Below, one piece after another: positions 39,999 to 49,429 of a DNA stretch of 64,000 nt (its first letter is position 1; every line of letters begins with the position of its first letter). The position numbers were made by a program, and so were the translations under genes. This stretch comes from Shewanella marisflavi. GTDB lineage: Bacteria; Pseudomonadota; Gammaproteobacteria; Enterobacterales; Shewanellaceae. Where the stretch lies: contig NZ_JAKIKX010000001.1 in NCBI RefSeq assembly GCF_023283925.1, positions 806,001-870,000 of the forward strand, in the 5' to 3' direction. The notes below the pieces were generated by a model. That model had not been told where the DNA came from. It ran no database searches and saw nothing but the letters and a program-made list of their open reading frames with translations.

Positions 39999-40434
39999 TC
40001 TTGATTTTCCCTGCTCATTTATCCAGTCTTGCCTAGATAGTCCTTTGTTTACTGTTTTTTATGCATAAACTTGCATATTCAACTATGCCTTGTTCTTTTT
40101 TGTGAATTCAATTTTTAACTCATTTCTAGGTTTTTAACGTAAATCTAGTCTTGGTGCCTAAATTTCTGATGAATCGCTAAAATTACAGTTAATTTATTAT
40201 GGAATGTAAGACGGTCTATCATCAATTAGTCTTATTATGGTAAGACCAATTTACAATGTGCTCGCCTTTTTGTTATAGATTGGTTAAGGTTTCCTGGTCG
40301 CAGGAGAGCTTTTTGCGCTTAACCGGTCGACACCTGTAGCGACTTGTGTTTATTTAAATGCGCATATTGTGAATAAATAGCTTGTAGATGGCTGAATCGT
40401 CAATCTAAAAGCGCGATTAACCTGAGAGGACTGT
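39999..40434. other. Gene-free stretch before oadG
   Basis: About 440 AT-rich bases without a gene, presumably carrying the oadGAB control region. The hexamer TAAGAC occurs at 40207-40212 and 40241-40246 with its inverse GTCTTA at 40229-40234 between them, and GACCAAT (40254-40260) faces ATTGGTT (40279-40285). These could be operator half-sites but match no consensus I know. Confidence 0.5.
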
Positions 40435-40683
40435 ATGGATTCAATGGCTCAACAGATAATGGAAGCGTTGATGATCATGGGGCTAGGTATGGGATTGGTG
40501 TTTATATTCCTCACTATACTCATTGGGGTTGTGAAATTGGTTGCTTGGAAATTTGCACCAGAGGCCCATGTACCGCCTGTATCAGACGCTTCTGACGAAG
40601 GTGTACCCCATTTTACTGGTGTAGATCCTAAAATGGTCGCCGTAATTTCTGCAGCCATACATCAATACCGCGCCAAAGCATAA
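40435..40683 (+). CDS. oadG: Oxaloacetate decarboxylase gamma subunit
   Basis: Small membrane subunit that anchors and assembles the sodium-pumping oxaloacetate decarboxylase and binds a zinc ion. There is one N-terminal membrane helix (about residues 12-35, MGLGMGLVFIFLTILIGVVKL), then a short Pro-rich cytosolic tail ending with the conserved VDPKMVAVISAAIHQYRA. The length of 82 is typical. A GAGAGGA ribosome binding site precedes it. It is the first gene of oadGAB, 19 bases before oadA. Confidence 0.94.
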   Translation: MDSMAQQIMEALMIMGLGMGLVFIFLTILIGVVKLVAWKFAPEAHVPPVSDASDEGVPHFTGVDPKMVAVISAAIHQYRAKA

Positions 40684-40702
40684 TAAAGAGTAGGGAGTTT
40701 TT

Positions 40703-42496
40703 ATGAGCAAGCCACTTGCATTAACCGATGTTGTTCTAAGAGATGCACACCAATCGATTCTTGCCACACGTCTTCGTATCGAAGATATGCTTCCTATCGC
40801 CGCCCAATTAGACAAAGTTGGGTTTTGGTCATTGGAGTCTTGGGGGGGCGCGACTTTTGATGCCTGTATTCGTTACCTGGGAGAGGATCCTTGGGAGCGT
40901 ATTCGTGAATTAAAGAAAGCTATGCCTAACACGCCGCAGCAGATGCTGCTTCGAGGCCAGAACCTTTTGGGCTACCGCCACTATGGTGATGATCTAGTGC
41001 ATCGTTTCGTTGAGCGAGCCCATGACAATGGTGTGGATGTCTTCCGTATTTTCGATGCCATGAATGATGTGCGCAATCTTGAGGCTGCAGTTAAATCTGT
41101 GGTCGACGTTGGCGCCCACGCTCAGGGGACTATCTCTTACACCACTAGCCCGGTCCACACCTTAAAGACCTGGGTCGATATGGCGAAACGCCTCGAAGAT
41201 ATGGGCTGCCATTCACTCTGTATCAAAGATATGGCAGGTCTGCTGAAGCCATTTGACGCCTATGAGTTGATTAGCCAGCTAAAGGCGCAGACCAATCTGA
41301 TCGTTTCCATGCAGTGTCATGCGACCACAGGGTTAAGTACAGCGACCTATCAGAAGGCTATTGAGGCCGGTATTGATGTGCTAGATACCGCTATCTCCTC
41401 TATGAGCCAAACCTACGGTCATAGCGCTACTGAGACCTTAGTGGCCATGGTGGAAGACACAGACAGAGCCACAGGTTATGACATGGCGCTGCTCGAAGAG
41501 ATCGCAGCCTATTTCAGAGAGGTACGCAAGAAATACGCGGCCTTTGAAGGGGAACTAAAGGGAATCGATTCGCGCATTTTGCGTGCTCAAGTGCCTGGTG
41601 GCATGCTCACTAATATGGAAAATCAGCTGAGAGAGCAGGGAGCTACAGACAAGTTAGATCTCGTGCTGGAGGAGATCCCTAAGGTTCGTGAAGACCTTGG
41701 CTTTATTCCGTTGGTGACCCCTACCTCACAGATTGTCGGCACACAGGCAGTGATTAACGTACTCACAGGTGAGCGTTATAAATCACTGACTAAAGAGACA
41801 GAAGGTGTACTCAAGGGTGAATACGGCGCTACGCCGGCGCCAGTGAACAGTGAGCTGCAGGCTAAAGTATTGGCCGGTGGTGAGGCGATCACTTGTCGTC
41901 CTGCCGACCTGCTGCCAGCCGAGCTAGACAGCCTTAGGGCTGAATTGAGGGACAAAGCCAGTAGCGAGCAGATAAGCTTGGCTGCAGAATTGGACGATGA
42001 CGTGCTGACTTACGCACTCTTTCCACAAATCGGTCTTAAGTTCCTTAAAAACCGCAATAACCCAGATGCCTTTGAGCCTAAGCCAGAAGCGCTTCAGCCG
42101 TCGATTAGCAACGATGTACAGCAGGCAGCTCCATCGAAAGGTAAAGAGACCTATACGGTCAATGTACAAGGTCAGAGCTTTGTGGTTGAGGTCTCACAGG
42201 GTGGCGATATCAGTCAAATAGTGCCTAGCGAGAATGTCGTGCCTTTTGCGGCGCCAGAACCCGCTGCAACCAGTGTTGGTGAGGGTTCGCCCATGAATGC
42301 GCCGTTGTCGGGCAATATTTTCAAGGTGAATGTGCAGCCAGGCGATGCCGTTAAGGCGGGGGATGTGGTGATCATTCTCGAAGCCATGAAGATGGAAACC
42401 GAAATCCGCGCCGAATCAGATGGTGTGGTTGCCAAGGTTTGCGTTAAGGAAGGTGACTCTGTTGCCGTTGGCAATCAACTGCTTGCCATAGCTTAG
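40703..42496 (+). CDS. oadA: Oxaloacetate decarboxylase alpha subunit (biotin carboxyltransferase)
   Basis: Transfers the carboxyl group of oxaloacetate to biotin, leaving pyruvate. The N-terminal carboxyltransferase domain (about 1-300) begins [17 protein letters not shown] and holds the lysine of the active site in [12 protein letters not shown] conserved helical domain is in the middle, followed by an Ala/Pro-rich linker and the C-terminal biotinyl domain with the biotin lysine K563 in EAMKMETE. The length of 597 is normal. Located in oadGAB, so it is the decarboxylase rather than a stand-alone pyruvate carboxylase subunit. Confidence 0.97.
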   Translation: MSKPLALTDVVLRDAHQSILATRLRIEDMLPIAAQLDKVGFWSLESWGGATFDACIRYLGEDPWERIRELKKAMPNTPQQMLLRGQNLLGYRHYGDDLVHRFVERAHDNGVDVFRIFDAMNDVRNLEAAVKSVVDVGAHAQGTISYTTSPVHTLKTWVDMAKRLEDMGCHSLCIKDMAGLLKPFDAYELISQLKAQTNLIVSMQCHATTGLSTATYQKAIEAGIDVLDTAISSMSQTYGHSATETLVAMVEDTDRATGYDMALLEEIAAYFREVRKKYAAFEGELKGIDSRILRAQVPGGMLTNMENQLREQGATDKLDLVLEEIPKVREDLGFIPLVTPTSQIVGTQAVINVLTGERYKSLTKETEGVLKGEYGATPAPVNSELQAKVLAGGEAITCRPADLLPAELDSLRAELRDKASSEQISLAAELDDDVLTYALFPQIGLKFLKNRNNPDAFEPKPEALQPSISNDVQQAAPSKGKETYTVNVQGQSFVVEVSQGGDISQIVPSENVVPFAAPEPAATSVGEGSPMNAPLSGNIFKVNVQPGDAVKAGDVVIILEAMKMETEIRAESDGVVAKVCVKEGDSVAVGNQLLAIA

Positions 42497-42504
42497 GAGC
42501 CACA

Positions 42505-43638
42505 ATGGACGGATTAATTGCCTTTTGGGCGGAATCGGGGATCGCCAATTTCACCTCTGGCCAGCTATTTATGATGGCGGTTGGCGTGGTGTTACTCTAT
42601 CTGGCTATCGCCAGAGGATTTGAGCCGCTGTTGCTGTTGCCGATAGGCTTTGGTGCCATCTTGGCTAACATCCCTAATGGGGGCTTCACCGAAGAGGGCG
42701 GCATGCTTTACTACGCCTATCATGTGGGGATTGAAACCGGCGTCTTTCCGCTATTGATCTTCATGGGGGTCGGCGCCTTGACCGATTTCGGTGCCCTTAT
42801 CGCTAACCCTAAGATGTTGCTTCTGGGGGCGGCGGCGCAGTTTGGCATCTTTGCCACCTTAATTGGTGCTATCGCTCTCAATGCCGTACCTGGTTTTGAG
42901 TTCTCGATGCAAGATGCGGCGGCGATTGCCATCATCGGCGGCGCTGATGGGCCAACGGCTATTTTCTTAGCCTCTAAGCTGGCGCCAGATCTGCTTGGTG
43001 CAATTGCGGTAGCGGCATACTCTTATATGGCTCTGGTACCTATTATCCAGCCGCCTATCATGAAGCTGCTGACGACAGAGGCCGAGCGTCAGATCAAGAT
43101 GGAGCAACTGCGTGAGGTGAGTAAGAAAGAGAAAATCATCTTTCCTTTGTCGGTACTAGGGTTGACCATACTCTTCTTGCCCGCTGCAACACCTTTGGTG
43201 GGCATGTTCTGTCTGGGTAACCTAATGCGCGAGTCTGGTGTGGTCGACAGGTTATCTAGTACGGCGCAGAATGAGCTGATTAACTTAGTCACTATCTTCC
43301 TGGGTTTGGCGGTCGGCTCTAAGCTATCGGCGGATAAATTTCTCCAGGTGGAAACCTTAGGTATTTTAGTCTTGGGCGCCGTGGCTTTTGGTATTGGTAC
43401 GGCGACCGGAGTGTTGATGGCCAAACTGATGAGCAAGTTGTCTGGAGGCACGATCAATCCTCTGATTGGTGCGGCCGGTGTATCGGCTGTGCCTATGGCC
43501 GCTCGGGTGGTCAATAAAGTAGGGCTGCAGGCTAATCAGCAGAACTTCCTCTTGATGCACGCCATGGGGCCCAATGTAGCGGGTGTCCTGGGCTCCGCCG
43601 TTGCCGCCGGGGTCCTCTTAGCGGTATTGGGTGGCTAA
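42505..43638 (+). CDS. oadB: Oxaloacetate decarboxylase beta subunit (sodium pump)
   Basis: Integral membrane subunit that decarboxylates carboxybiotin and couples this to export of sodium ions. It has about nine to eleven hydrophobic segments and the diagnostic motifs [33 protein letters not shown] (with the sodium-site aspartate in GGADGPT) and [14 protein letters not shown]. The length of 377 is in the short form of the family (often 376-433). It follows oadA by eight bases and ends before a terminator. It suggests growth on citrate-type acids or sodium-based energetics in a marine setting. Confidence 0.96.
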   Translation: MDGLIAFWAESGIANFTSGQLFMMAVGVVLLYLAIARGFEPLLLLPIGFGAILANIPNGGFTEEGGMLYYAYHVGIETGVFPLLIFMGVGALTDFGALIANPKMLLLGAAAQFGIFATLIGAIALNAVPGFEFSMQDAAAIAIIGGADGPTAIFLASKLAPDLLGAIAVAAYSYMALVPIIQPPIMKLLTTEAERQIKMEQLREVSKKEKIIFPLSVLGLTILFLPAATPLVGMFCLGNLMRESGVVDRLSSTAQNELINLVTIFLGLAVGSKLSADKFLQVETLGILVLGAVAFGIGTATGVLMAKLMSKLSGGTINPLIGAAGVSAVPMAARVVNKVGLQANQQNFLLMHAMGPNVAGVLGSAVAAGVLLAVLGG

Positions 43639-43662
43639 TCGCTAAAGTTTTACTCGGTCTTG

Positions 43663-43690
43663 AACGGTCAGCCTGCGTGCTGGCCGTTTT
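43663..43690 (+). terminator. Rho-independent terminator of oadGAB
   Basis: Stem AACGGTCAGC (43663-43672) with GCTGGCCGTT (43679-43688, one wobble), six-base loop, then TTTT. Confidence 0.82.
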
Positions 43691-43844
43691 ACGTTTGGTC
43701 TATGCGATATAACTTAATCAAGCTAATGCTAAAGCAATTGATGCAGATCAACGCCTAGTGTGTCGTTTTAGTGTTTTATAAGTGTGATCTGGTTCGCATT
43801 CGCTGTGTTTTAGTGAGCCTAAGCCCATTTTGAGAGAGGATCGA

Positions 43845-44033
43845 ATGATGGAGTTACGACCTAATTGCTATACCGATATCTGTGTTAACGGTAAATGGTT
43901 TCATTATGATCACGGTGAGCATTCAGTGTTTATGTTGAATGGCGGCCATCCATTGACCTTTGAGTTAAGCGAACTGCCCACCACAGAAGCAGAGTTGGAA
44001 GCGCACTTAGCGGCATTCACTGACCAGAAGTAA
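43845..44033 (+). CDS. Small unknown protein
   Basis: A 62-residue soluble protein (from MMELRPNCYTDICVNGKWF) that I do not recognise. It is rich in His, Glu and aromatic residues in the centre (WFHYDHGEHSVFMLNGGH) and ends in an acidic helix (TTEAELEAHLAAF). Support comes from a good ribosome binding site AGAGAGGA just before the ATG pair at 43845/43848 and from a normal amino-acid composition. It stands alone; the function is unknown. Confidence 0.65.
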   Translation: MMELRPNCYTDICVNGKWFHYDHGEHSVFMLNGGHPLTFELSELPTTEAELEAHLAAFTDQK

Positions 44034-44074
44034 GTGTTGTCATAAAAGTCGTGCCTGTACTCGGCATTGCTGTT

Positions 44075-44260
44075 TTAGCCCCGTAGATTTTGTTCGGCGG
44101 TAAGCCAGAGCAGGAAGCCGAGTGACAGCATCAGGGTTGCACTGATTGCTATGATATAGATGAAGCCTTTCTTGCCTTGTCGTAACGGCACGCCGTTAAG
44201 ATAGAGAAAGAGTGCCCAGAATAGACTTAAGATGATCGGCAGTAAAAACATGCGAGCCAT
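44075..44260 (-). CDS. Small membrane protein, unknown
   Basis: A 61-residue protein with two predicted membrane helices (about residues 4-21 and 34-54) joined by a basic loop (RQGKKG), typical of short inner-membrane proteins. It is not recognised as any named family. It lies after the symporter gene on the same strand but beyond that gene's terminator, so it probably has its own promoter. The ribosome binding site is weak. Confidence rests on the clear two-helix pattern. Confidence 0.55.
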   Translation of the reverse strand: MARMFLLPIILSLFWALFLYLNGVPLRQGKKGFIYIIAISATLMLSLGFLLWLTAEQNLRG

Positions 44261-44345
44261 AATGGTTTATCAGTACCTTATTGCTAGAGGCGAGTCTTAT
44301 ATGATTTAAACCCAGTATTTCTGTTTTAACAAGCAATTAGCAATA

Positions 44346-44366
44346 AAAAAGCCGCATTAAGCGGCT
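44346..44366 (-). terminator. Terminator of the symporter gene
   Basis: Stem GCCGC (44351-44355) with GCGGC (44361-44365), read on the minus strand and followed by TTTTTTATTG. Confidence 0.75.
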
Positions 44367-44393
44367 TATTGTTTTCTGGGGAGTGGGTAAGGC

Positions 44394-45644
44394 TTAGCCT
44401 GTGGCCTTTGAAGTTTCCACTTCATCATTGCGGTAGAACTGCTCTTCATCTAGCTGACCTTCAGACTTACCAACCACCACGGCAGTCATCATGTCGCCCG
44501 TCACATTGGTCGCTGTGCGCATCATATCGATCACTCGGTCGATGGCGGCGATAAAGGCGATTCCCTCAAGTGGCAGACCAACTACGCCTAAGGTTACCGA
44601 GAGCATGACCATGGCACTACCAGGTACACCGGCTGTGCCCACTGAAGCAACCGTTGCGGTGACCGCAATCAGCATGTAGTCGGTCATCTCTAGCGGAATA
44701 CCGTAGATTTGTGCGATGAAAATAGCCGCGATTGCCGGGTAGATACCGCCACAACCATCCATGTTCATGGTGGCACCTAACGGCAGTACAAAGGCGCCAT
44801 ATTTTTTGGATACGCCCATGGTTTCTGTGGCGCGGGTACTGGCTGGCAGAGTGCCGAAGCTAGAGGCCGTGGTAAAGGCCACCAACTGAGCTGGCATCGC
44901 CTTTCTGAAAAATTGGACTGGGCTTAGCCCTGCCGCGAATTTAACCAGGCCGCCATAAACGAACAGTATGTGGATTAAGGCGGCAATGTAGATGGCGCCA
45001 ATAAACTTACCTAGCGGCAGCAGGGTCGATAAACCATATTCGCCAACCACCCAGGCCATCAGACCAAATACGCCGATAGGCGTTAGTTGCAGCACCATAC
45101 GGGTAAGCTGGAACATCACCTCTGCACCGGCTTCAATCGTACGTTTCAAAGGCTCGGCTTTTTCGCCAATCTTGTTGATGGCAATACCGACTAAGGCAGC
45201 AAAGACGATGATCTGCAGTACTTTACCTTCGGCAAGAGAAGCAAAAGGGTTAACGGGGATCATATCCAGTAGCACCTGGGCAAAGCCAGGCACGTTGCGT
45301 TCACGCACCTCTGTAGTGGCTAGCTCCATTGAGCCGCCCATGTCGATCAGACTACCCACGGTGAGGCCAATGAGCGAGGCGATAGTGCCGGTTAGCATAA
45401 ACATTGCCAGTGTCTTAAAGCTTAGGCGTTTAAGACTGACATCATTACCCAGTGAGGTGATACTGACGACAATAGCGCAGAAGATGAGCGGGGCAACCAA
45501 CATCTTGATGGCTGCGATGAAAAGATCGCCCAAAGGCTTAAGATGTGTTGCTTGTTCGCCCAGAATAATGCCCAGACTCACCCCTAAAATAAAACCGGCG
45601 AGAACTTTTTGCCAAAAGGGGATCTGTTTAATTGTTTGCCACAT
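44394..45644 (-). CDS. Dicarboxylate/amino acid:cation symporter (DAACS/SLC1 family)
   Basis: Inner-membrane secondary transporter of the GltP/DctA fold, 416 residues with about eight membrane helices and two re-entrant hairpins. Diagnostic segments are AIKMLVAPLIFCAIVVSI, the serine-rich hairpin FTTASSFGTLPAS, the substrate/sodium motif LPLGATMNMDGCG and the second hairpin SVGTAGVPGSAMVMLSV. Such proteins import glutamate, aspartate or C4-dicarboxylates with Na+ or H+; which of these cannot be decided here. The GGTAGVPG segment resembles the Na+/glutamate-type more than SstT. It is a single gene with its own terminator. Confidence 0.92.
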   Translation of the reverse strand: MWQTIKQIPFWQKVLAGFILGVSLGIILGEQATHLKPLGDLFIAAIKMLVAPLIFCAIVVSITSLGNDVSLKRLSFKTLAMFMLTGTIASLIGLTVGSLIDMGGSMELATTEVRERNVPGFAQVLLDMIPVNPFASLAEGKVLQIIVFAALVGIAINKIGEKAEPLKRTIEAGAEVMFQLTRMVLQLTPIGVFGLMAWVVGEYGLSTLLPLGKFIGAIYIAALIHILFVYGGLVKFAAGLSPVQFFRKAMPAQLVAFTTASSFGTLPASTRATETMGVSKKYGAFVLPLGATMNMDGCGGIYPAIAAIFIAQIYGIPLEMTDYMLIAVTATVASVGTAGVPGSAMVMLSVTLGVVGLPLEGIAFIAAIDRVIDMMRTATNVTGDMMTAVVVGKSEGQLDEEQFYRNDEVETSKATG

Positions 45645-45920
45645 GGGTTTGTTCCAAATTTTTTAAGTTGTTATTGTGGATGGCGTTTTTTATCAATCGT
45701 GAATTGCTTGTTCTAGCATGAGCCATCCAGGTATTTCAACCTTAACGAGAGAGCCTGACATTGTATCTGGGCTTTACCTTGCTTACCAAAGCGATTTTGT
45801 TATAACTTATTGTGATATAAGAGTTTGTTTTAATAAGATTAAATTTTCACTTTTAGGTAACATTATTATTTTGAATAGATTGCACATAAAAATTTACTTT
45901 TTTTCATTAGGTAGCGAATT

Positions 45921-46343
45921 ATGACCGCGTTATGGTTGATCTTTAGTGGCGCCTTTTTCGCCGCAACCTTGCTACCTGGAGGTTCTGAGGTTTTGTTGGT
46001 GGCGCTGATCGATCAGGCGCCTGATACCTGGCTTGCTCTGGTAATCGCGGCCACCCTGGGGAACACATTAGGTTCCTTGACCAGTTATTATCTGGGGGCT
46101 TTGGGCCGTGTGGCCAAGACGCCTGAGGAGCTGGCCAGTGGTCGGTATCGTCATAGCGTTAAATTGATTGAGCGTTATGGCTACTGGAGCCTGTTGCTCG
46201 CCTGGACGCCGCTTATCGGCGATATCTTGTGTCTACTTGCGGGCTGGATGAAGATGCCTTTGGTTAAATCCAGTCTGATGATTTTGATAGGGAAAGGGTT
46301 GCGTTATCTGCTAGTTGCGGCATTAGCGCTACATTGGTTGTAA
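45921..46343 (+). CDS. yqaA: YqaA family membrane protein (DedA-like)
   Basis: Small inner-membrane protein of 140 residues resembling E. coli YqaA of the DedA/SNARE-associated superfamily. It has about four hydrophobic segments, the proline-containing FFAATLLPGGSEVLLVALI near the N terminus, GNTLGSLTSYYLGALGR in the middle and LLAWTPLIGDILCLLAGWMKMP followed by GKGLRYLLVAA. DedA relatives move or flip polyprenyl phospholipids, but this short branch is not characterised. A leader of about 275 bases separates it from the divergent symporter; the ribosome binding site is TTAGGTAGCG. Confidence 0.88.
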   Translation: MTALWLIFSGAFFAATLLPGGSEVLLVALIDQAPDTWLALVIAATLGNTLGSLTSYYLGALGRVAKTPEELASGRYRHSVKLIERYGYWSLLLAWTPLIGDILCLLAGWMKMPLVKSSLMILIGKGLRYLLVAALALHWL

Positions 46344-46413
46344 GCTATTTGGCTGCTACCCTGGGTCGTTAACCTCGGCAGTAAACCTTGGTTGTTTCTT
46401 GTAGGAGTAATAA

Positions 46414-49248
46414 ATGAAAAAATGGATATTGGCCGCGGCTATCTCAGCGGCATTGAGCGCCTGCGCGACTGCGCCTGTGCAAACGGCGCTCCCTCAGGGC
46501 GTCTCCCTGATTGAGAATGTGGCCTTAGCCGAATCAGGTGTCGGCATCCCCTATAAAAAATATCAACTGGCCAACGGCCTGACGGTTATCTTGCATCAAG
46601 ATCGTTCAGATCCATTGGTTCACGTCGATGTGACCTACCATGTGGGGTCGGCAAGGGAGTTGCCTGGACGTTCAGGTTTTGCACATCTCTTTGAACATAT
46701 GATGTTCCAGGGCTCTAAACATGTAGGCGATGAGCAGCATTTTAAGACGGTGACGGAAGCCGGAGGCACCCTTAACGGTACCACCAACACAGATCGAACC
46801 AACTATTTTGAGACTGTACCCAGCAATCAGCTGGAAAAGATGCTCTGGTTGGAGTCGGATCGCATGGGCTATTTCTTGCCAGCCTTGACCGAGAACAAGT
46901 TTGAGGTGCAGCGTGAAACCGTGAAGAACGAGCGGGCACAACGTATCGATAACCAGCCCTATGGTCGGATGAACGAGCGCTTCAATCAGGCGCTCTATCC
47001 GTCGGGTCATCAATACTCTTGGCCGGTGATTGGTTGGCCAGAAGATCTTGACCGCGCCGAGCTCGATGATGTGAAACATTTCTTCCAGCGTTGGTATGGA
47101 CCTAACAATGCCACCTTGACCATAGGTGGTGATTTTGACGAGATGCAGGCCCTTGCTTGGGTGAACAAGTATTTTGGTGAGATCCCAAGAGGCCCAGAGG
47201 TGAAACCTGAGCCCAAGCAACTTGTGACCTTGGACAAGACACGTTATATCTCGATGGAAGACAGGGTACATTTGCCGCTGCTGCGCATGGCTTTTCCAAC
47301 CGTCTATGCCAGCCATGAAGATGAAGCGGCGCTGGACCTATTAGCCAACATTATCGGCGGCGGCCCCACATCACTGGTTTATAAAAACTTAGTCAAAGAT
47401 GGTTATGCTGTGCAGGCTGGTGTTAGCCATCCTTGCCAAGAGCTGGCGTGTCAGTTCTCTATCTACGCCTTGGCCAATCCAGCACGAGGTGGTCAGCTGG
47501 CTGATGTGGAGCAGCGTATCAAGGAGTCTATCGCCGAATTTGAACAGCGGGGCGTAACAGACGATGATCTGCAAAAAGTAAAGGTTCAGTTCGAGGCCAG
47601 CACTATCTTTGGCCTGCAAAGCGTCAAGGGTAAGGTATCGACACTTGCGCTGAATCAAACCTTCTTTGGTAATCCCGATATGATAGCGCACGATCTTAAG
47701 CGCTATGCCAGCGTGACCAAAGAAGATGTGATGCGGGTGTTTAACACCTATATCAAGGACAAACCTATGGTTGTGATGAGTGTAGTGCCCCAGGGGCAGA
47801 AGCAGCTGATCGCCCATGAGGATAACTTTGTGCCGCCTGCGCCGCGAGTGGCTGCTGAGGCGGTAACAGGCGTAACAGAGGTGGCTGAGGCCCACAGCAG
47901 TTTCGATCGTAGTCAAATGCCAAGCGCTCAACAGGCGCCGGTGATCACTGCGCCGAGTCTGTGGACAGATACATTGAGTAACGGTATCGCAGTAATGGGA
48001 ACTGAAAGCGACGAGACCCCCACGGTCGAGCTGCTTATCTACCTCAATGGCGGGCATCGTCTTGTTGACGTTAAACAGGCGGGACTTGCCAGCCTGACGG
48101 CAGCCATGCTCAATGAGTCGAGCGAGCAGCGCAGCACCGAGGAATTAGCACAGGCACTGGAGATGATAGGCAGTAGCGTCAGCTTTGGTAGCAGTGTTTA
48201 TCAAAGCTATATCAAAGTCTCAGCGCTAACCTCGCACCTTGATGAGACCTTGGCCATAGTGGAGGAGAAACTGTTTCACCCAGGGTTTAAAGAGCAAGAT
48301 TTTACCCGCGTGATTGGGCAACACATGCAGAGCCTGCAGCATATGCAGTCCGACCCTAACTATCTCGCCGATACTCGGTTTGACGCCTTACTCTATGGTG
48401 GTGACACAGCACTGGGTGTGAGCGCCATGGGCACCCCGGATACTGTGTCTCAGCTGACACTCGATGATGTTAAGGCTTTCTACGACAAGCAATATCGCGC
48501 CGGTAACGCCCAGATAGTGGCCGTGACTAATTTGTCACAGTCAGAGCTGATGCCTAAGTTAACAGGCTTATCAAAGTGGACTGGAGAGGCGAGTAAACTG
48601 CCAGCTCTGGCGGAGCTGCCTAAACTCGATGCCGGTACTGTCTACATTCTCGATAAGCCGGGCGCGGCGCAATCTGTGATTAAAATCGGTAAGCGCGCCA
48701 TGGCATTTGACGCCACCGGCGAGTTCTTTAAGTCCTATTTGATGAACTATCCCTTAGGCGGTGCCTTTAACAGCCGAATTAACCTTAATCTGCGTGAAGA
48801 TAAGGGCTATACCTATGGTGCTCGTAGCTACTTTAGTGGCGGCAGCGAGCAAGGCTTGTTCGAGGCTTCAGCCAGTGTACGCAGTGATGTGACGGCTAAG
48901 GCACTAGTTGAATTTGCCAAAGAGATTGAGGGCTATCAGGCCACAGGCATGACGGACAAAGAACTGGCCTTTATGCGCAGCTCGATCTCACAGGGACAGG
49001 CGCTAGATTATGAAACCCCCTATCAAAAGGCGGGTTTCATGCGTAAGATCCAGCGCTATAATCTGTCACCCGACTATACCGAGCAGCAGGCAAAGATCAT
49101 CAAGCAAATAGGAAAAGATGAACTTAATCGCCTGGCAAAGGAAAAACTCGAAATGGACAATATGATAGTGTTAATCGTCGGTGATAGCGCTAAAATCGAG
49201 ACCGAGATTAAAGCCTTAGGCTACAAGGTGAGTCATTTGGAGTTGTAA
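46414..49248 (+). CDS. M16 family zinc metalloprotease, lipoprotein, two-domain
   Basis: A 944-residue pitrilysin/insulinase-type protease. The signal peptide has a lipobox LSAC (cysteine at residue 17), so it is anchored in the envelope. The first M16 domain has the inverted zinc motif HLFEHM (H91, E94, H95) with the third ligand expected near NERAQ around residue 171. The second half (from about residue 510) is M16-like but shows no HxxEH and should be structural. Strong ribosome binding site GTAGGAG. Likely role is degrading or processing peptides in the periplasm or outer membrane; substrates are unknown. It is monocistronic with a strong terminator. Confidence 0.93.
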   Translation: MKKWILAAAISAALSACATAPVQTALPQGVSLIENVALAESGVGIPYKKYQLANGLTVILHQDRSDPLVHVDVTYHVGSARELPGRSGFAHLFEHMMFQGSKHVGDEQHFKTVTEAGGTLNGTTNTDRTNYFETVPSNQLEKMLWLESDRMGYFLPALTENKFEVQRETVKNERAQRIDNQPYGRMNERFNQALYPSGHQYSWPVIGWPEDLDRAELDDVKHFFQRWYGPNNATLTIGGDFDEMQALAWVNKYFGEIPRGPEVKPEPKQLVTLDKTRYISMEDRVHLPLLRMAFPTVYASHEDEAALDLLANIIGGGPTSLVYKNLVKDGYAVQAGVSHPCQELACQFSIYALANPARGGQLADVEQRIKESIAEFEQRGVTDDDLQKVKVQFEASTIFGLQSVKGKVSTLALNQTFFGNPDMIAHDLKRYASVTKEDVMRVFNTYIKDKPMVVMSVVPQGQKQLIAHEDNFVPPAPRVAAEAVTGVTEVAEAHSSFDRSQMPSAQQAPVITAPSLWTDTLSNGIAVMGTESDETPTVELLIYLNGGHRLVDVKQAGLASLTAAMLNESSEQRSTEELAQALEMIGSSVSFGSSVYQSYIKVSALTSHLDETLAIVEEKLFHPGFKEQDFTRVIGQHMQSLQHMQSDPNYLADTRFDALLYGGDTALGVSAMGTPDTVSQLTLDDVKAFYDKQYRAGNAQIVAVTNLSQSELMPKLTGLSKWTGEASKLPALAELPKLDAGTVYILDKPGAAQSVIKIGKRAMAFDATGEFFKSYLMNYPLGGAFNSRINLNLREDKGYTYGARSYFSGGSEQGLFEASASVRSDVTAKALVEFAKEIEGYQATGMTDKELAFMRSSISQGQALDYETPYQKAGFMRKIQRYNLSPDYTEQQAKIIKQIGKDELNRLAKEKLEMDNMIVLIVGDSAKIETEIKALGYKVSHLEL

Positions 49249-49278
49249 TTTCGATATTACGCCCATATATAAGGCATC

Positions 49279-49315
49279 AGCGGTGAGCATTAACTCTGCT
49301 CACCGCTTTATTTTT
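49279..49315 (+). terminator. Rho-independent terminator of the M16 protease gene
   Basis: Eleven-base-pair stem AGCGGTGAGCA (49279-49289) with TGCTCACCGCT (49297-49307), seven-base loop, then TTATTTTTTC. Confidence 0.9.
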
Positions 49316-49429
49316 TCCCTTGCCAAGGATCTAGCACAGCGGCTATTTTGTGGTGATGGCGAAAGCAAACGCGCTTATTGCAGGTCTGACTTGCAAGGCA
49401 AACGGTTGAAGCAATGAGAGACAAAGATA

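Noticed and set aside
45718..45924. A 68-codon frame before yqaA
   Set aside because: AT-rich leader sequence with an implausible protein (many Ile/Phe/Tyr) and no ribosome binding site.
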